From Corylus avellana (Eukaryota > Streptophyta > Magnoliopsida > Fagales > Betulaceae), in assembly GCF_901000735.1 (NCBI RefSeq), contig NC_081542.1, positions 14,671,577 through 14,735,576 on the forward strand: 64,000 nucleotides of DNA, given 5' to 3'. Under the pieces are notes generated by a model. That model worked only from the letters and a program-made list of their open reading frames with translations, had not been told where the DNA came from and did no database searches. The number at the start of each line of letters is the position of its first letter. Positions within the stretch are counted from its first letter, which is position 1. Shown here one piece after another: positions 44,969 to 57,609 of the stretch. A program made the position numbers and the translations under genes.

Positions 44969-45141
44969 ACTAGGATATGATAGTCGTCACTAAAGGGTGG
45001 CTGTCCTCCAACTTTGAGATGAAGGACATGGGTGAGGCAGAATACATTCTGGGAGTTAAGATTTTCCGGGATCGATCAAAGAAACTTCTAGGTTGTCACA
45101 ACAAACCTATATAAAGAAGGCTCTTAAACGCTTTCAGATGT

Positions 45142-45897
45142 ATGATTGTAAACCCATTGACAATCCTATTGCTAAAGCCGAAAGCTTGTGCCAAGAGATG
45201 TGTCCTAAGAGAAAAGATGACCCGTGTTCCTTATGCTAATGCCATAGGTAGCCTGATGTATGCTATGATGTGTACTCGGCCGGACATATGCTATGCAGTT
45301 GGCTTGGTTAGTAGATTCCAATCTAACCCCGGACAGATCCATTGGAAAGCAGTCAAGAGGATATTAAGATACCTCAAAGGAACCGCCTATTATGTACTTT
45401 GCTATCAGGGTTCGAATTTGCGTCTTGTCGAATATAGTGACGCCGACTGGGGTAGTGACCTACACGAGCGCAAATCGACTTCTGGATGTGCTTTCTTGCT
45501 TAATAATGGTGCCATTACTTGGAGTAGCAAGAAACAACCCTGTATAGCATTATCGACTATGGAAGTCGAGTATGTAGCTTGTCCTACTGCAGTTCAAGAA
45601 GCTGTTTGGTTGAGGAGATTCCTTCAGCACCTTGAGATTGTCGCGGATGCTCCAAATCCTGTGACAATTCATTGTGATAGTACAGCAGCTCTTGCTTATG
45701 CTAAGGACCCCAAGTATCATGGGAAGACCAAACACATCGACATAAGATATCACTACATTAGAGATATGATTGCGCAAAAAGAGGTCGTCCTGAAACACAT
45801 TTCTACTAGTCAAATGATAGCAGATCCCTTGACAAAGCCTATCGCTAGAGATGCTTTTCAGACTCATGTTAGGAGTTTGGGACTGCGTAGAATGTAA
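45142..45897 (+). pseudogene. Copia RT end and RNase H
   Basis: Minus the frameshift, this frame continues RT (YANAIGSLMYAMMCTRPDIC) into RNase H (VEYSDADWGSD, HCDSTAALAYAKDP, KHIDIRYHYIRDM) and ends in ISTSQMIADPLTKPI and a stop. It is complete to its normal C-terminus. Confidence 0.85.
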
Positions 45898-46938
45898 TCA
45901 TTTGTTATTCAATTGACGATTGTTGTACTCTTTTGGGATATTTATTTATTAATGCATATGATGTTATTCATTATTTGTTTTTTTTTTTAATTATCATATG
46001 GCATATTATTTATACACACACTTACCAAGTGATTGGTTCCATGGTATGAAAAGTATGTCAATAGGTTTAGATTGGCTCACTCATATGAGCAATTGCCTCT
46101 AACGCTTGGGTAGCGAGTTGAGATGAGACATTGTGCCCTTTGATACTTGTGTAGCAAGTAAAGGTAGTTGACACAAACAAATGTTGCCTTAGTTGGTGCT
46201 AAGATGAGGTCTATAGTGTTGTTTAGACCATGCATGAATAGCCCACAATTCATGTAACCTATGATTAGCCGGATGTGAGACCTTAATTTGGCGCCTAAGA
46301 TGATGAGCAAATGAAGGGCTCGGGTAAGGCGCTTGTATAGCGACTAGAATAAGATCTGTACAGTTTATTGAGCTTATATATATATATATATACATATATA
46401 TATTTTTAAGAGAACTTAACTGTAACATGTATTTCATACTACATGTGCTCATACAACCAAATTGAGAAGATGAGTGAATCAATCCCTATTTCCTCACCAT
46501 GTGAGTTCCATAAGTCATTTTTCAATGACTATATATATTTTTTGTGCCCTTGATGACTTTTTTGACTATGTCATAAGACGGAGGTCTTTATGTCTGCTAC
46601 TCTAGTATGCTGCCAATGACTATGATTGATGCAGTCTAAAGGGACATAACTGGGAAAGCGATTGGACCAAAGTTGAGTGGCATGAGTGCGAAGGGAAGAC
46701 TATTCGATAACACATTTCTGAGTGTATTCACTGTCGACAGGTTAAGGCACTATATGATAAATAACGACATAATGATGAATACATTATGGTATTTTATGGG
46801 TAGGTCAAGCATTGTTCTGAGTTAACTCAAGAGGGATTAGAGATGTTTGATATGATGTGTTCGAATGAGTCTAGGGCATAACGAGACATTTTTATTTTTT
46901 ATTTTTAAGGATGTTGCTATGCTGGTCTTTTTGATAAA
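45898..46938. other. 3' non-coding of the Copia element, to gap
   Basis: No gene. Contains (TA)n at about 46375-46405. A polypurine tract/right LTR boundary was not found before the N gap. Confidence 0.5.
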
Positions 46939-47038
46939 NNNNNNNNNNNNNNNNNNNNNNNNNNNNNNNNNNNNNNNNNNNNNNNNNNNNNNNNNNNNNN
47001 NNNNNNNNNNNNNNNNNNNNNNNNNNNNNNNNNNNNNN
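46939..47038. other. Assembly gap (100 N)
   Basis: Duplication copy B starts at the first base after this gap. Confidence 1.
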
Positions 47039-47108
47039 AAAGAGGCCGGGTTATTTAATACCCACCCATATGACATTGTAATCCATTAATTTCAAGTTGA
47101 TTGGGAAA

Positions 47109-47259
47109 ATGTTGAAGTTGCCGTTCGAGGTGACCTTTGAGTCTCTCAAAACGGAGCTCATGCAAATACTACCCAATAACCAGCTGCTGGGGGCAACCGT
47201 TGCTCTTGCTTTGGTTGCCATTTCTGCTGCCTATATATATTGCACCAGCAAACCCAAAG
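47109..47259 (+). pseudogene. Orphan anchor-type exon, copy B
   Basis: Same exon as 25173-25323, with GATVALALVAISAAYIYC (Thr for Ala) and donor GTATGA. No downstream exons of the same gene were recognised before GSTF at 49694. See copy A for the cytochrome b5 reductase comparison. Confidence 0.45.
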
Positions 47260-49146
47260 GTATGACTAAGCATCTTCTCACATTTGTATATGGGCATGCA
47301 TGCATTATACATGGACACATAGCAGGTTCGTTTTGATAGATGTTCAAGTTTAAGGCAATAAAAATTATATTAATTAAATAATTATAATTATTTAAACTTT
47401 TTACATTACATTTTTATTTATTTAAAATTCATTTTTCTCACTTTTTAGAATGCAAAATTACTAATTAGGTTTCTATATTCAAGTTTTTCTAGTATCTCTT
47501 TGTCAATTGATAATATGGCCTAATTTACTTGGAGTGTGTTTGACATTACGATTTCGTTAACCATATGTGTGATTTTAACGAAATCAATGAAAATGTATCG
47601 TTTGGATGTGTGTTTTTTAAATTTGCAAACGTAGAAAAATTTGTGTTTTCAAATTGTAGACAAGGAGATGCGTTTTTAAAATACACGTTTTTTAAAGGTT
47701 AAATTGCAATTTTACCACACTTAACTATTTTTTTTTTTTAAAAAAAGAAATCATGTTTTTAAATCGTATATGTTAAAATTGTTATTTTTAAATCTTATGT
47801 TTTGAAATCACAAATCCAAATGAACCCTTAAGTTTTCTTGTGACATTGTTGGTCTTATGTTGGATTTTATCAAGGGAAAAACTCAAAGTCAATCATTGTG
47901 ATTACACTCATTTAATTGCAATAAGGTTTGTCTGGTATAAAAATATTCTGAGAGCTCTTACAAAAATAACAAATAAGTTACTATTATCAAACATCCATTG
48001 AAAGTCTTGACAGATTTTGTTAGGCTGCCACAACAGCACAAATGAGATTATCAAACTTGCACCCATAATAAAAATATATGAAATATATAATGACTAAAAA
48101 TAAATAAATCAGAAAGAAGTGGTGGTTCGGCGCCACCGTTTCGGCCAAATGAAGTGACATAACCATCACTAATCTGGTTGGCCTGGCATGGATATTAACT
48201 CCAAGTATCCGATGGCGGGTGGGAAAACCACCACCTCTACCATCACTACTTAGGACTCTTGGGTCGCTCAAGTCACTTACATGACTGCTCAGGTTTTCAA
48301 CGCCAATTTCAGATATAGCATTCCGTGTTGCTGGTTGTAAATTTGTGCGTCATTTTTTTGTTTTTTAGGTTTTTTCTATTCTTGTTTTTCCCTGTTTCGT
48401 ATGCGGGCCTTAATGCCTCCAATGGCCAGTCCTCTGTCACGGCCTGATCGTATGCTCTTCTCAGCAACTTCAGTACTAAGTTATTTTTCTAACATACCTT
48501 AGGACATTAATTTGAATTTATTTTGATACCACAGAAAGTTAATTAAAAATTGGGTAAATCACATGGACTGAATTTACATTTTGCCCTTTTAATTTTGATA
48601 AAAGTTTTTTATATAGAAGCAATTGTAACAAGTTTTGCCAATAAAATTTTATAAGCTATATATTTAATTATTTTGAGCATTTTTTTTTTAATGACATATG
48701 GCCCTCTTCAAGACTTTACAGACTTAATTTCCATCTTCTGTCTTTTGAGCTTTTAATCATTTCCATCTTTCGACTTCAATAATGAAGAGCATTTCAATAT
48801 TTTATGACTTTGTTGGGCCGTTGGCAACGTATTCAATCTATCTATAGTTTGTCACTTTTACTTGCATCTTCCAGCTGTTAGTTGTCATTTCTCTTCGTCT
48901 ATTTTCAACTTGATAATTAATCATTAAGTGTTACTAATTAAAGGCAAATTTAATTATTTACTGGAAGTCTTACGTACGTAAATATCGTCTAATTGATCAC
49001 CTAATGGAAGATTCGACATGCTTATAGGTAAGGTAACTTAAAAGTTACAACCTCTCTCTCCTTCTCTCATTTGTAACATGAGAGACCACTTGAAAGCTTT
49101 AAGACCCATTCCAATATATGCTTTGTAAATTAATAATATGGATTGC

Positions 49147-49193
<47 letters not shown>

Positions 49194-49693
49194 CGCCCTT
49201 CATTTTATGGACTAAATAGTAAATAGTATAAAATTTGCAAGTAGTTATATTGACACGTCAAACTACGTACTGTAATTTTTTCAATGATTTCATTTCACTT
49301 TCTCTATTTTTTATGAAAAAATAAAGACAAAATCTAAATGGTTTTAAAAACTACATATATTGTAAATCTTTTATAGCACATAAGCCCATTTCTTAGTAAT
49401 CAATTAATCCACATGCTCCTTAATTAAGTTCATGTTCCAAATCTCACATTATATTGATGTGGCATAAATTTAGCTCTTAAGAAGAAAAAAAAATAATATT
49501 AAAAATTATAATTTTATATCACAATGCTAATATATGGCAGTATAATGGCCGATCTTTGAATTAGTCATAGTTAAAACTATCCCACAATAAATATTAATTA
49601 ATACGTCCAAATTTAATGATAATTTTCCTCTTGCTCTATCTCGTCTTAATTTGTTCTTGATCACTCATCATCACCATCCGCAATCATGGGTGC
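47260..49693. other. Noncoding interval within copy B
   Basis: Aligns to 25324-27744. Immediate upstream of GSTF B contains ATGGGTGC directly before the GSTF ATG. Confidence 0.6.
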
Positions 49694-50513
49694 ATGGCAG
49701 CCATCAAAGTCCACGGAGTCCTTCTCTCAACAGCTACACAGCGGGTTCTAGCTACCCTTTATGAGAAAGAGCTTGAATTTGAGCTTGTTCCTGTAGACAT
49801 GGAAGCTCGTGAACATAAAAAAAAACCCTTCCTCTCCCTCAATGTAAGAACAACAAACCATTCTTGTAACTCAATTACTTCTTTAATTGTATGTTAATTT
49901 GGACCTAACATTAATTTCCTTGTTGACGCAGCCATTCGGTCAAATTCCTGCTTTTGAAGATAGAGATTTGAAGCTCTTTGGTAAAGTTTATATGCATTTT
50001 AATTAATACTTCAATGGGTGATATATATGCTTAGTGTGATTTACTGACTTTCATCCTAGTGCAGAATCAAGGGCAATTAATAAGTACATTTCCCACAAGC
50101 ATGCTGACAAGGGGACCCGTCTGGAAAGCGGAGACATGAAGCAGAAAGCAATCATAGGGGTGTGGATGGAGGTGGAGGCCCACCAATTCGACCCGGCAGC
50201 TTCAAAGCTTACTTGGGAGTTGGCATTGAAGCCAGTGTTTGGAAAGGGTACTCCCGACAAGGCAGTTGTGGAGGAGAACGAAGCAAAGCTGGCTAAGGTT
50301 CTTGATATCTATGAGAGTCGGCTGGCTCAGTCAAAATACTTGGCGGGTGAGAGCTTCAGCTTGGCAGATCTTCACCACCTGCCCACCATACAATACTTGT
50401 TGGCCACACAAGTCAAAAAGCTCTTTGATTCACGCCCCCATGTCAATGCCTGGGTTGCTGATATCACAGCAAGGCCAGCTTGGTGCAAGGTGCTTGCCCT
50501 GCAGAAGCACTGA
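49694..50513 (+). CDS. GSTF: Glutathione S-transferase, phi class (array copy B)
   Basis: Exons 49694-49843, 49932-49980 and 50065-50513 (stop TGA): 648 nt, 215 residues; GT-AG sites throughout. Ser12 is in [10 protein letters not shown] (SPAT in most). [21 protein letters not shown] and [17 protein letters not shown] follow. After AFED the usual Gly is Arg (EDRDLKLFE), changed from copy A's EDGD by one base. Exon 3 carries [10 protein letters not shown], one residue longer than D. The helical-domain end is [16 protein letters not shown]. An ATG at 49686, 8 bases before the start, opens a 22-codon out-of-frame reading and could lower translation. I chose 49694 because it alone restores the full N-terminus. 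Confidence 0.87.
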
Positions 50514-51869
50514 TCGAGGAGGAGTAAGGAGTAGTAGCTGCTGCCGGCCGCCCAGCCAGCCGGCTTATCTGTTGTCATTTGTGTTTATGAATTATTTCCA
50601 ATACAATAATCCTATGTACGTACGTATGAGTGAATCATAAGTCTATTGCCAAGATATATATATATATATCATGTTACATAAGTTGAGAGTATCTTTTAAT
50701 TTTCCCTGTGAAGTGCAATCAAAATTAAAATGGTGATAGTATATATATCTAAATTGAATTCCAGTTGCTATTATTTGAGGCGTGCGCCAATTAATTAGTG
50801 CTTCTATTCATAAGCATTTCTAAATCAATTGTAGTGTTTTTTTTTTTTGGACAAAAAACAGCCCAAATAACCATGTCACTAAAACTTTTTTTTTGTAGTG
50901 TAGGCACGTTGAGCTCCCGTTAGATATTAGCAACAAATTTGATTCTTTTTGATGTTCCTTAGATCAAGAGAACACTAACCTAGGCGAAAGTGCTACCTTG
51001 GTATAAGGTAGCACTATTGCATCACTTAATGCACATTAATTGTTTTAAGGATATAGAAAAGTTTTTTTTTCTCTTTTTTTCATTCTTCTTTGTTTTAACA
51101 TTTTTTAAAAAGAATATTTAAATGATATAAGAAATGAATAAAAGAAACTATTGTGGAGTTTATTTTAAAATTAAGTAAAAAGTAACTTAGTTTCCTAACT
51201 TTAAGGAAAATTGGTGCTAAAGCTCTTAAATATTAGCCATTTATGTAAGAAGCTGCAGATTAATTATGTGATTAATCTAGCGAACAATTAATGGTGCAAA
51301 GTCAATGTGTTAAAAAAAAAAAAAAAACCTGTTAAGGAATCCGTTAATCTCAACTTAATCATACGAAATATGCCGTCTTGAGACATTAAATCTTGTTAAA
51401 GGACGGAAAAATCAAAAATACAAAAGTATAAAAACTAAAAACTAAATAATAATTTATAATGAATTAAAATATAAAATTCAATTATTTTATTTTATTTTAT
51501 TTTTTTTTAAAAGAATGAATGATCGTCGAGCCACCCTTAGAGATGACATAGTAGTGTTTGTGGATGAATCAGCCACCTCCGAAGCTCATAGAAGTGGCCG
51601 AGCTACCACAAGAGTTTTTTGGGGTGGCAATGCCACCCTTATGAGTTTTGGGGGTGCTAATTTGGCACCTAAGGGTGGTGATTGAACCACCTCTACAATT
51701 TTTTTACAAATTTTTTTGGAAAGTAAAAGAGAGAAAATTCGATTTTAAGAAAACCTAAAAACTACCAACTCATTCTTAAACAAACTTTGGTTTGAAAAGG
51801 AGCTGCAGTGGGGATGGTTCAGAGAAAGGCCGAGAGATGTTGCCTTTTTTTAAATTGTTGTAATCAAAA
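50514..51869. other. 3' flank of GSTF B and intergenic
   Basis: Shared with the flank of copy D up to about 51310. From about 51530 runs a GGGTGGC/GCCACC-rich stretch of the type seen at 7.5 and 36.1 kb. No gene. Confidence 0.5.
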
Positions 51870-52098
51870 TGATAAAAACTAAACTGAGAAGAAATTTTGT
51901 ATATATTGCTTAATCTCAATCAATTTACATGATGGGTATTTATACATAAAAAAATGGTTTACATAGCCGTTGCAAATTAATGTTAAGATCTTCTATACAT
52001 GGAAATTATTTATATATAAGGAATGTTAATGTTGCTGGTTGGGAATTTGTCTTTCTCAATTGTTTTATGACTGTTGCACAGATTTATTTCCTCAACAC

Positions 52099-52705
52099 TC
52101 CCCTTCAAGTTGGAGTGGATATTCATGACACCCAACTTGCCAAGTAGGTAATGGAATTTTGTTGTACCTAGCGCCTTAGTAAATAGATTAGCAGGTTGTT
52201 GAGTGGTAGGTATGTGAAAAGTTTGAATTATGCCATCTTGCAGCTTTTCTCGAATGAGGTGGCAATCAATCTCTATATGCTTTGTTCTCTTATGATAGAC
52301 AGGATTCGAGGTGATGTGGATGGCCGCCTTGTTGTCACAATACAATTTTGCTGGTTGTGAATGTGAGATATAGAGGTCCGCCAACAGTTGTTTCAACCAA
52401 GTAATTTCACAGCAGGTTGAGGCCATAGCTCTGTATTCTACTTCAGCTAAAGAACGAGATATTGTTGTTTGCTTTTTTGTTTTCCAAGATATTGGTGAGC
52501 TTCCAAGGAATATACAATATCCAGTGACTGATCTTCGAGTGTCTCTGCATCGTGCCCAATCTGCATCACAAAATGCGTGTAATTGAATGTTGCTTGTGGC
52601 TGATAAGAGAATTCCGTATCCTGGAGACTGCTTGATATAGCGTAACACTCTGTGTGCTGCATCTAAATGGGATGTGTGTGGTTTGTCCATAAACTGACTC
52701 AACAC
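52099..52705 (-). pseudogene. Copia RT end and RNase H
   Basis: [60 protein letters not shown] and [13 protein letters not shown]: RNase H with its acidic residues. The reading frame runs on into the LTR to 52010 without a stop at the usual place. A TAG lies just upstream of its start, and a frameshift separates it from RT at about 52830. Confidence 0.85.
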
Positions 52706-52818
52706 CTACACTGCATAAGCCAAATCTGGTCTCGTAATGGTTAAATAAATCAACTTACCAACTAGTCGACGATATGTTGAGGGATCAACAATGAGGTGTC
52801 CATCATGTTTACTGAGTG

Positions 52819-53805
52819 TTAAATTTTGCTCCATGGGAAATTTGCTAGGCTTGGCACTAAGAAAGCCGGTATCTTCAAGTATTTCAAGAGCATACTTTCT
52901 TTGTGATAGAAAGATGCCTTTCTTTGAAAGAGAATTTCAATACCCAGAAAATACTTTAGGTTGCCCAAATCTTTGAGTTTGAAATGGTCACCCAAATGTT
53001 TCTTAAGTTTCTGAATCTGCTCTAAGTTGTTGCCTGCAAATATAATGTCGTCTACATATACAACAATGGCTGTGAAGTTACCTTTGTGGGATCGGACGAA
53101 TAGTGAGTAGTTTGCCTTGTATTGTTTATATCCTGCACTAATGAGAGTGGAAGAAAGTTTTGCATACCATTGTCTTGAAGCTTGTTTAAGCCAATATAGA
53201 GATTTGTTGAGTTTTGCAAACTCTAGTCTCCCCTTTTCGTCAGAAACCAGAGGAAGGTGCATGTAGACTTCTTCGTCAAGGTCACCATGAAGGAAGGCGT
53301 TGTTGACGTCAAGTTGATGCAAGTGCCAACCGCAGGAGGCAACAAGGGCAAGGAAAGAGCGGACAGTGACCATCTTAGCAACAGGAGCAAAGGTCTCCGT
53401 ATAATCAATGCCAGCTTGTTGGTTGTAACCTTTAGCCACTAATCGAGCTTTATATCGTTCCACAGAACCATCTGGGTGATATTTTATTTTGTAAACCCAT
53501 TTGCAGCCAATGGGTTTCTGTCCGAGCGGAAGATGGATCAGAGTCCATGTCTGAGTCAACTCTAGAGCATCTACCTCAGCACGCATTGCATCTCGCCACT
53601 TGGAATCCTGCATGACCTGCAAGAAAGACTTTGGCTCTTGTGCAAGAGAAATAGCAACACTAAAGGCACGATGGTGGTTAGAGAGACAAGCATAAGATAA
53701 ATATGCGTCAAGAGAGTAAGGGGTACCTAAGGAACGCACCAACGCTAACTCAGATGATTGAGTGGTACGAGATGGTAAAGCATGTGCAAGATGAAAATCA
53801 CGCAA
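52819..53805 (-). pseudogene. Copia reverse transcriptase
   Basis: A 328-codon frame with [55 protein letters not shown] and the catalytic YVDD ([12 protein letters not shown]), then [20 protein letters not shown]. It is in frame with the integrase ORF above it but separated by two stops (TGA, TAG at about 53818-53840). Confidence 0.88.
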
Positions 53806-53835
53806 GTATACAAGTGGCTAGGTCGACTGAGTAGA

Positions 53836-55632
53836 TCATCGAGTGACAGGAGGTGGGAAAGAGGTAGTCTGAGTGGCAGAAGGGACAACCAAAGCTTCAA
53901 CGACAGGTGACAAGGGGGTAAGGACATCATCAGGGAGGTTAAAAGGAATAGGTAAAACTTGCGAAGATTGTTTAGGGGTGGTTTGGGCAAAGGGGAAATG
54001 ATCTTCATACAAAAAGACATCACGAGAGATAAATGTTTTGTGGTGATCAAAATTATATAGACGATATCCCTTTTGACTATAAGGGTAACCTAGGAAGACA
54101 CGTCGTATAGCATGAGGGTCAAATTTGGATGGATTTTGAGAATGAGTGCAAGCAAAGCACAAACAATCGAAAACTCCTAAGTGGTTGTAGTGAGGTTTCG
54201 AGTTGTATAACTTCTCATATGGAGTTTTGCCTGATAGGAGGGGAGTAGGAGTTCTATTGATCAAATAGGTAGCGGTTAAGATAGCGTCTCCCCAAAAACG
54301 TATGGGCAAGTGGGCTTGAAAGAGTAAGGCTCGAGACATATTGAGGAGGTGACGATGCTTGCGTTCAACAACACCATTTTGTGGTGGATTAGAGACACAA
54401 CTAGTTTGATGGATGATGCCTTTGGCGGAATAAAATGATGGAATAGTGAATTCAGGACCATTGTCACTACGAATTATTTTGATGGTGGTCGAGAATTGAT
54501 TTTTGACAAGATTAATGTAAGATTGCAGAAGAAAATGAGCCTCAGATTTATGTTGCATCAAATAGACCCATGTACATCGGGTGTAGTCATCAACAATGGT
54601 CAGAAAATAATATGCCCCATTAATGGAAGGAGTATGGTAACCACCCCAAATATCAACGTGTATTAATGCAAAAGGTGTGGTAGAGGAAATTTGACTTGTT
54701 GAAAATGGAATACGAGTTTGTTTTGCTAAAGGGCAAATAAGACATTGTTCTGCATTTGAACTACAAATTTTAGATACATTATTGGAAAGAAAAGACAAAA
54801 CTTTATTGGAAAGGTGACCTAATCGGCGATGCCAAAGCTCTGGGGTTGACTTTGCCACCTGATACCTTGCGAGTCTCGTGTTGGTGAAGTAATACAGACT
54901 ATCTTGCTCAGTGCCCAAATCAATCATCTTCGTCGAGCGAAGGTCCTGGATGAGACAAAAAGTAGAAGAAAAAATAATGAGACAATGCAATGTGCGGCAT
55001 AGTGTACGCACATAAATGAGGTTAAAGTGAAAAGTAGGAACACAAAGAACATTATGAAGAACAAGTGATGAAAAAAATGTCACAAATCCAATGTGTGTTA
55101 CGGAGGCATATGAGCCATTAGGTAATTGGACAGTACGACCATGAACATGATAGGATTGGGTCAAGGCAGTGGGAGAATAGACCATATGATCAGTAGCACC
55201 ACTGTCAAGAATCCGTAATGAATCATCACATAAGACAGAAGACGTACCTGAGAGAGATGGTTCGGTACTACCTGCTTGGTGGGCCATGAACTGTTGTGGA
55301 GTAACATTATTCAAAATTGCAAGTAGTTGTTGACATTGATCAGGTGTAAAAGGGAGGCTGCTGGTAGTGGAAACCTGATGAGCACGGGGCTTAGGACTGG
55401 AGCTTGAGCTAGAATCAATCTTGCGACAAGTAGGAGGAAATCCATGAAGTTGGTAGCACCGCTTAGTAGTATGACCATCACGACTGCAATAAGTGCATTT
55501 TGGTCTTTCCTTCTTCTGAAAGCCAGATCGATTGTCCTTCCATGGTGGTATAGTAGCTTTTGCAGCTAAGGCAATGCCTTCAATGGTGGGTGGGGTGGTA
55601 ATGTTGCGTTGGCGTTCTTCTTGAAGGACCAA
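53836..55632 (-). pseudogene. Copia protease-integrase frame
   Basis: A 598-codon frame: zinc knuckle CTYCSRDGHTTKRC, protease RILDSGATDHM (catalytic DSGAT intact), GAG-pre-integrase WHRRLGHLSN, integrase LIHVDIWGGYHTP, IKIIRSDNGPEF and PPQNGVVERKHRHLL (DDE set). The upstream gag frame is the same frame separated by one TGA near 55650. Confidence 0.88.
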
Positions 55633-55650
55633 GGCATATGCACGATTGAC

Positions 55651-56130
55651 TCAAGGCAATGGTTCTATTAAGAGAATATGTCCCCGAACAGCTGCATATA
55701 ACTCATTGAGACCCATGAGGAACTTTATGGTACGCTGACATTGTTGAAGTTGGAGACCCTCTTTTAGTGCGCCACAGGTGCAAGGGGCGCTGGGTTGAAT
55801 TGCGGATAGTTCATCCCATAACCCTTTTAGTTTTGTGAAGTATGTGGCAATAGGCATGGTGCCTTGAACGAGGGTGTTGATATCTTGCTCTAATTGAAAC
55901 ATGCGAGGACCATTCACTTGAGAAAATCGCTCTTTAAGATCCAACCAGATGTCCCTCGCATGGTAACAATAAATAACATTGGTGCAAATGTCATTAGAAA
56001 TATAATTTAATAACCAAGATTTTACCATATCGTTGCAACGGCTCCATTGCGAAAAATCTTTGGAGGAGGTCGCTGGTGGATAGATGGTCCCGTCAATAAA
56101 TTCGAGTTTGTTCTTAGCGCTAAGAGCCAT
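55651..56130 (-). pseudogene. Copia gag
   Basis: A 159-codon frame of UBN2/gag type: KLEFIDGTIYPP, WSRCNDMVKSWLLNYIS, DIWLDLKERFSQVNGPRMFQ, IATYFTKLKGLWDELSAIQP. A run of T/A at 56281-56307 lies upstream, with the 20-N gap beyond. Ends at TGA, in frame with the pol frame. Confidence 0.82.
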
Positions 56131-56414
56131 AGTGATTGTTCGGCTTCATGTTTGATAATTTCTCCATTGAGAGATTGAGAGGCCAATACCACACGAGGAT
56201 GGTCGGAATGGTGGAGGTATAGATGATGATTGGGATCTTGGGAAGGAGGTGTGGAGCCTGTGGGAGTGGTGGTTTCCATCTTCTTTTTTTTTTTTTTTTT
56301 TTTTTTTGTGACACTAAACTACTTGTAGCTTAGGGTGATGTGTAACCAGCCTAAACTACATGTAGTATAACAGAGAGGCAGATTGGGTTGTGGGCTTTTG
56401 TAGATAAAATGGGC

Positions 56415-56434
56415 NNNNNNNNNNNNNNNNNNNN
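56415..56434. other. Assembly gap (20 N)
   Basis: A short N run in the 5' leader of the minus-strand Copia element. Confidence 1.
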
Positions 56435-56846
56435 GCAATTACAGAATGCTCAGAAATCAGAGGACGTGATCGGCGACGGAGGTGAATCGGAACTGGCAGA
56501 AGCTAGTGTTGTCAGACCAGAACAGGCCAAGAAAGAGCAGGAGTAGAAACATTGATCGAGGGTCGGTGGCTATGACGTGGGTATGCGACGGGAATGTGAG
56601 GACCGGCTGCTGCAACACCAATAATTCACGGATTGAGCGTGGGTTGGAGCGGGGAGGGCCTCTGAGCAAGGATTGAAGCAGAAAAAATCCTTGGGGAGTG
56701 GATTGATGGCCTTTGGCCAACGAGGACCACTATGACGGGCAGAGGACAGCTTTTGACCGACAAAAAACAGGTAAGACCAGCACCCAAAGTAATTGGGCAA
56801 GATATTGCCGAGACACTGCAAAAAAAACGAAGTGCAGCAGGCATAA

Positions 56847-56892
<46 letters not shown>

Positions 56893-57062
56893 AAAAAGAC
56901 TGTTTTTCAATTGTAGAAACAGAGTTTTTTCATTCTCTCAGAATCTACGCTATGCTTTGATACCATGATAAAACTAAACTGAGAAGAAATTTTGTATGTG
57001 TTGCTTGATCTCAATCGATTTACATGATGGGTATTTATACATAAAAAATGGTTTACATAGCC

Positions 57063-57162
57063 NNNNNNNNNNNNNNNNNNNNNNNNNNNNNNNNNNNNNN
57101 NNNNNNNNNNNNNNNNNNNNNNNNNNNNNNNNNNNNNNNNNNNNNNNNNNNNNNNNNNNNNN
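57063..57162. other. Assembly gap (100 N)
   Basis: Falls inside the right LTR of the minus-strand Copia element; sequence right of it is the upstream part of array unit C. Confidence 1.
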
Positions 57163-57488
57163 AATGATTTTTCATTTCTCTTTTTAAATAAATTGAATTT
57201 CGTGATGTGGCATAATGCCATATGTCATGTTCTGATTTGGTGGTCCCATAAAGCCTTTTTTTTTTTTTTTTGTTGTTGCGATGATCGATCCCTTACTTCA
57301 TTCCCTCCGTATCTCCCTTATGCCGTGTTTGAGGTAATCAATCTTTGAATCCAATTAAAAAGGGTGAGGAAAAAGAATTTAAAGAATATCAAGTAAAGGA
57401 TATATATAAAGATGGGAAGATTCAAAGATATATATAATACCCATTCACCCATACGAAAATCCATTAATTTCAAGTTGATTGGGAAAAT
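57163..57488. other. Upstream of unit C
   Basis: Homologous to 24780-25170 (GGCATAATGCCATATGTCATG and CCCTTACTTCATTCC), so unit C starts at or before the gap. Confidence 0.6.
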
Positions 57489-57609
57489 GTTTAAGTTACC
57501 GTTTGAGTTCATGCAAATACCCCATAACCACCTCTGGATGTAGCCGTTGCTCTTGCTTTGGTTGGCATTTCTGCAGCTGCCTATTTATATTACACCAGAA
57601 AACCCAAAG
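57489..57609 (+). pseudogene. Orphan anchor-type exon, decayed third copy
   Basis: Third version of the exon at 25173 and 47109: ATGTTTAAGTTACCGTTTGA is the same start, but about 30 bases after the GAG codon are missing. The frame meets TAG soon after. The hydrophobic segment and the AAACCCAAAGGTATGA donor are still readable. Non-functional. Confidence 0.6.

Larger units (their letters stand above)
38825..46938 (+). mobile_element. Copia LTR retrotransposon, plus strand, degraded
   Basis: The left LTR, 38825-39223 (399 bp), runs TGTTGAAAATAAG...TTTTAACA, followed at once by primer site TTGGTATCAGAGCC (initiator Met tRNA). Gag, protease, integrase, RT and RNase H follow in the Copia order. 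No right LTR is seen before the N gap at 46939; it is probably in the gap or lost. Broken by stops, a frameshift and an inserted LTR-like sequence (43630-44968). Confidence 0.88.
47039..50306 (+). repeat. Large direct duplication, copy B
   Basis: Partner of 25103-28344, same order: anchor-type exon, long noncoding interval with (TA)n (49157-49192), GSTF. Small indels distinguish it, for example 10 bp fewer in a TTTACTGTAA repeat at about 49270. Confidence 0.9.
51870..57062 (-). mobile_element. Copia (RE1-type) LTR retrotransposon, minus strand, degraded
   Basis: The left (3') LTR is 51870-52097 (228 bp, TGATAAAAACTAAACTGAG...CTCAACA on plus). The right (5') LTR starts at 56966 with the same sequence and runs into the N gap at 57063. 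The primer site next to it, read on minus, is TGGTATCAAAGC; the polypurine tract CTTGAAGGGGAG abuts the left LTR. Gag, protease, integrase, RT and RNase H run in Copia order with internal stops and a frameshift. Contains a 20-N gap (56415-56434) and a (TA)n run (about 56858-56883). Confidence 0.88.
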
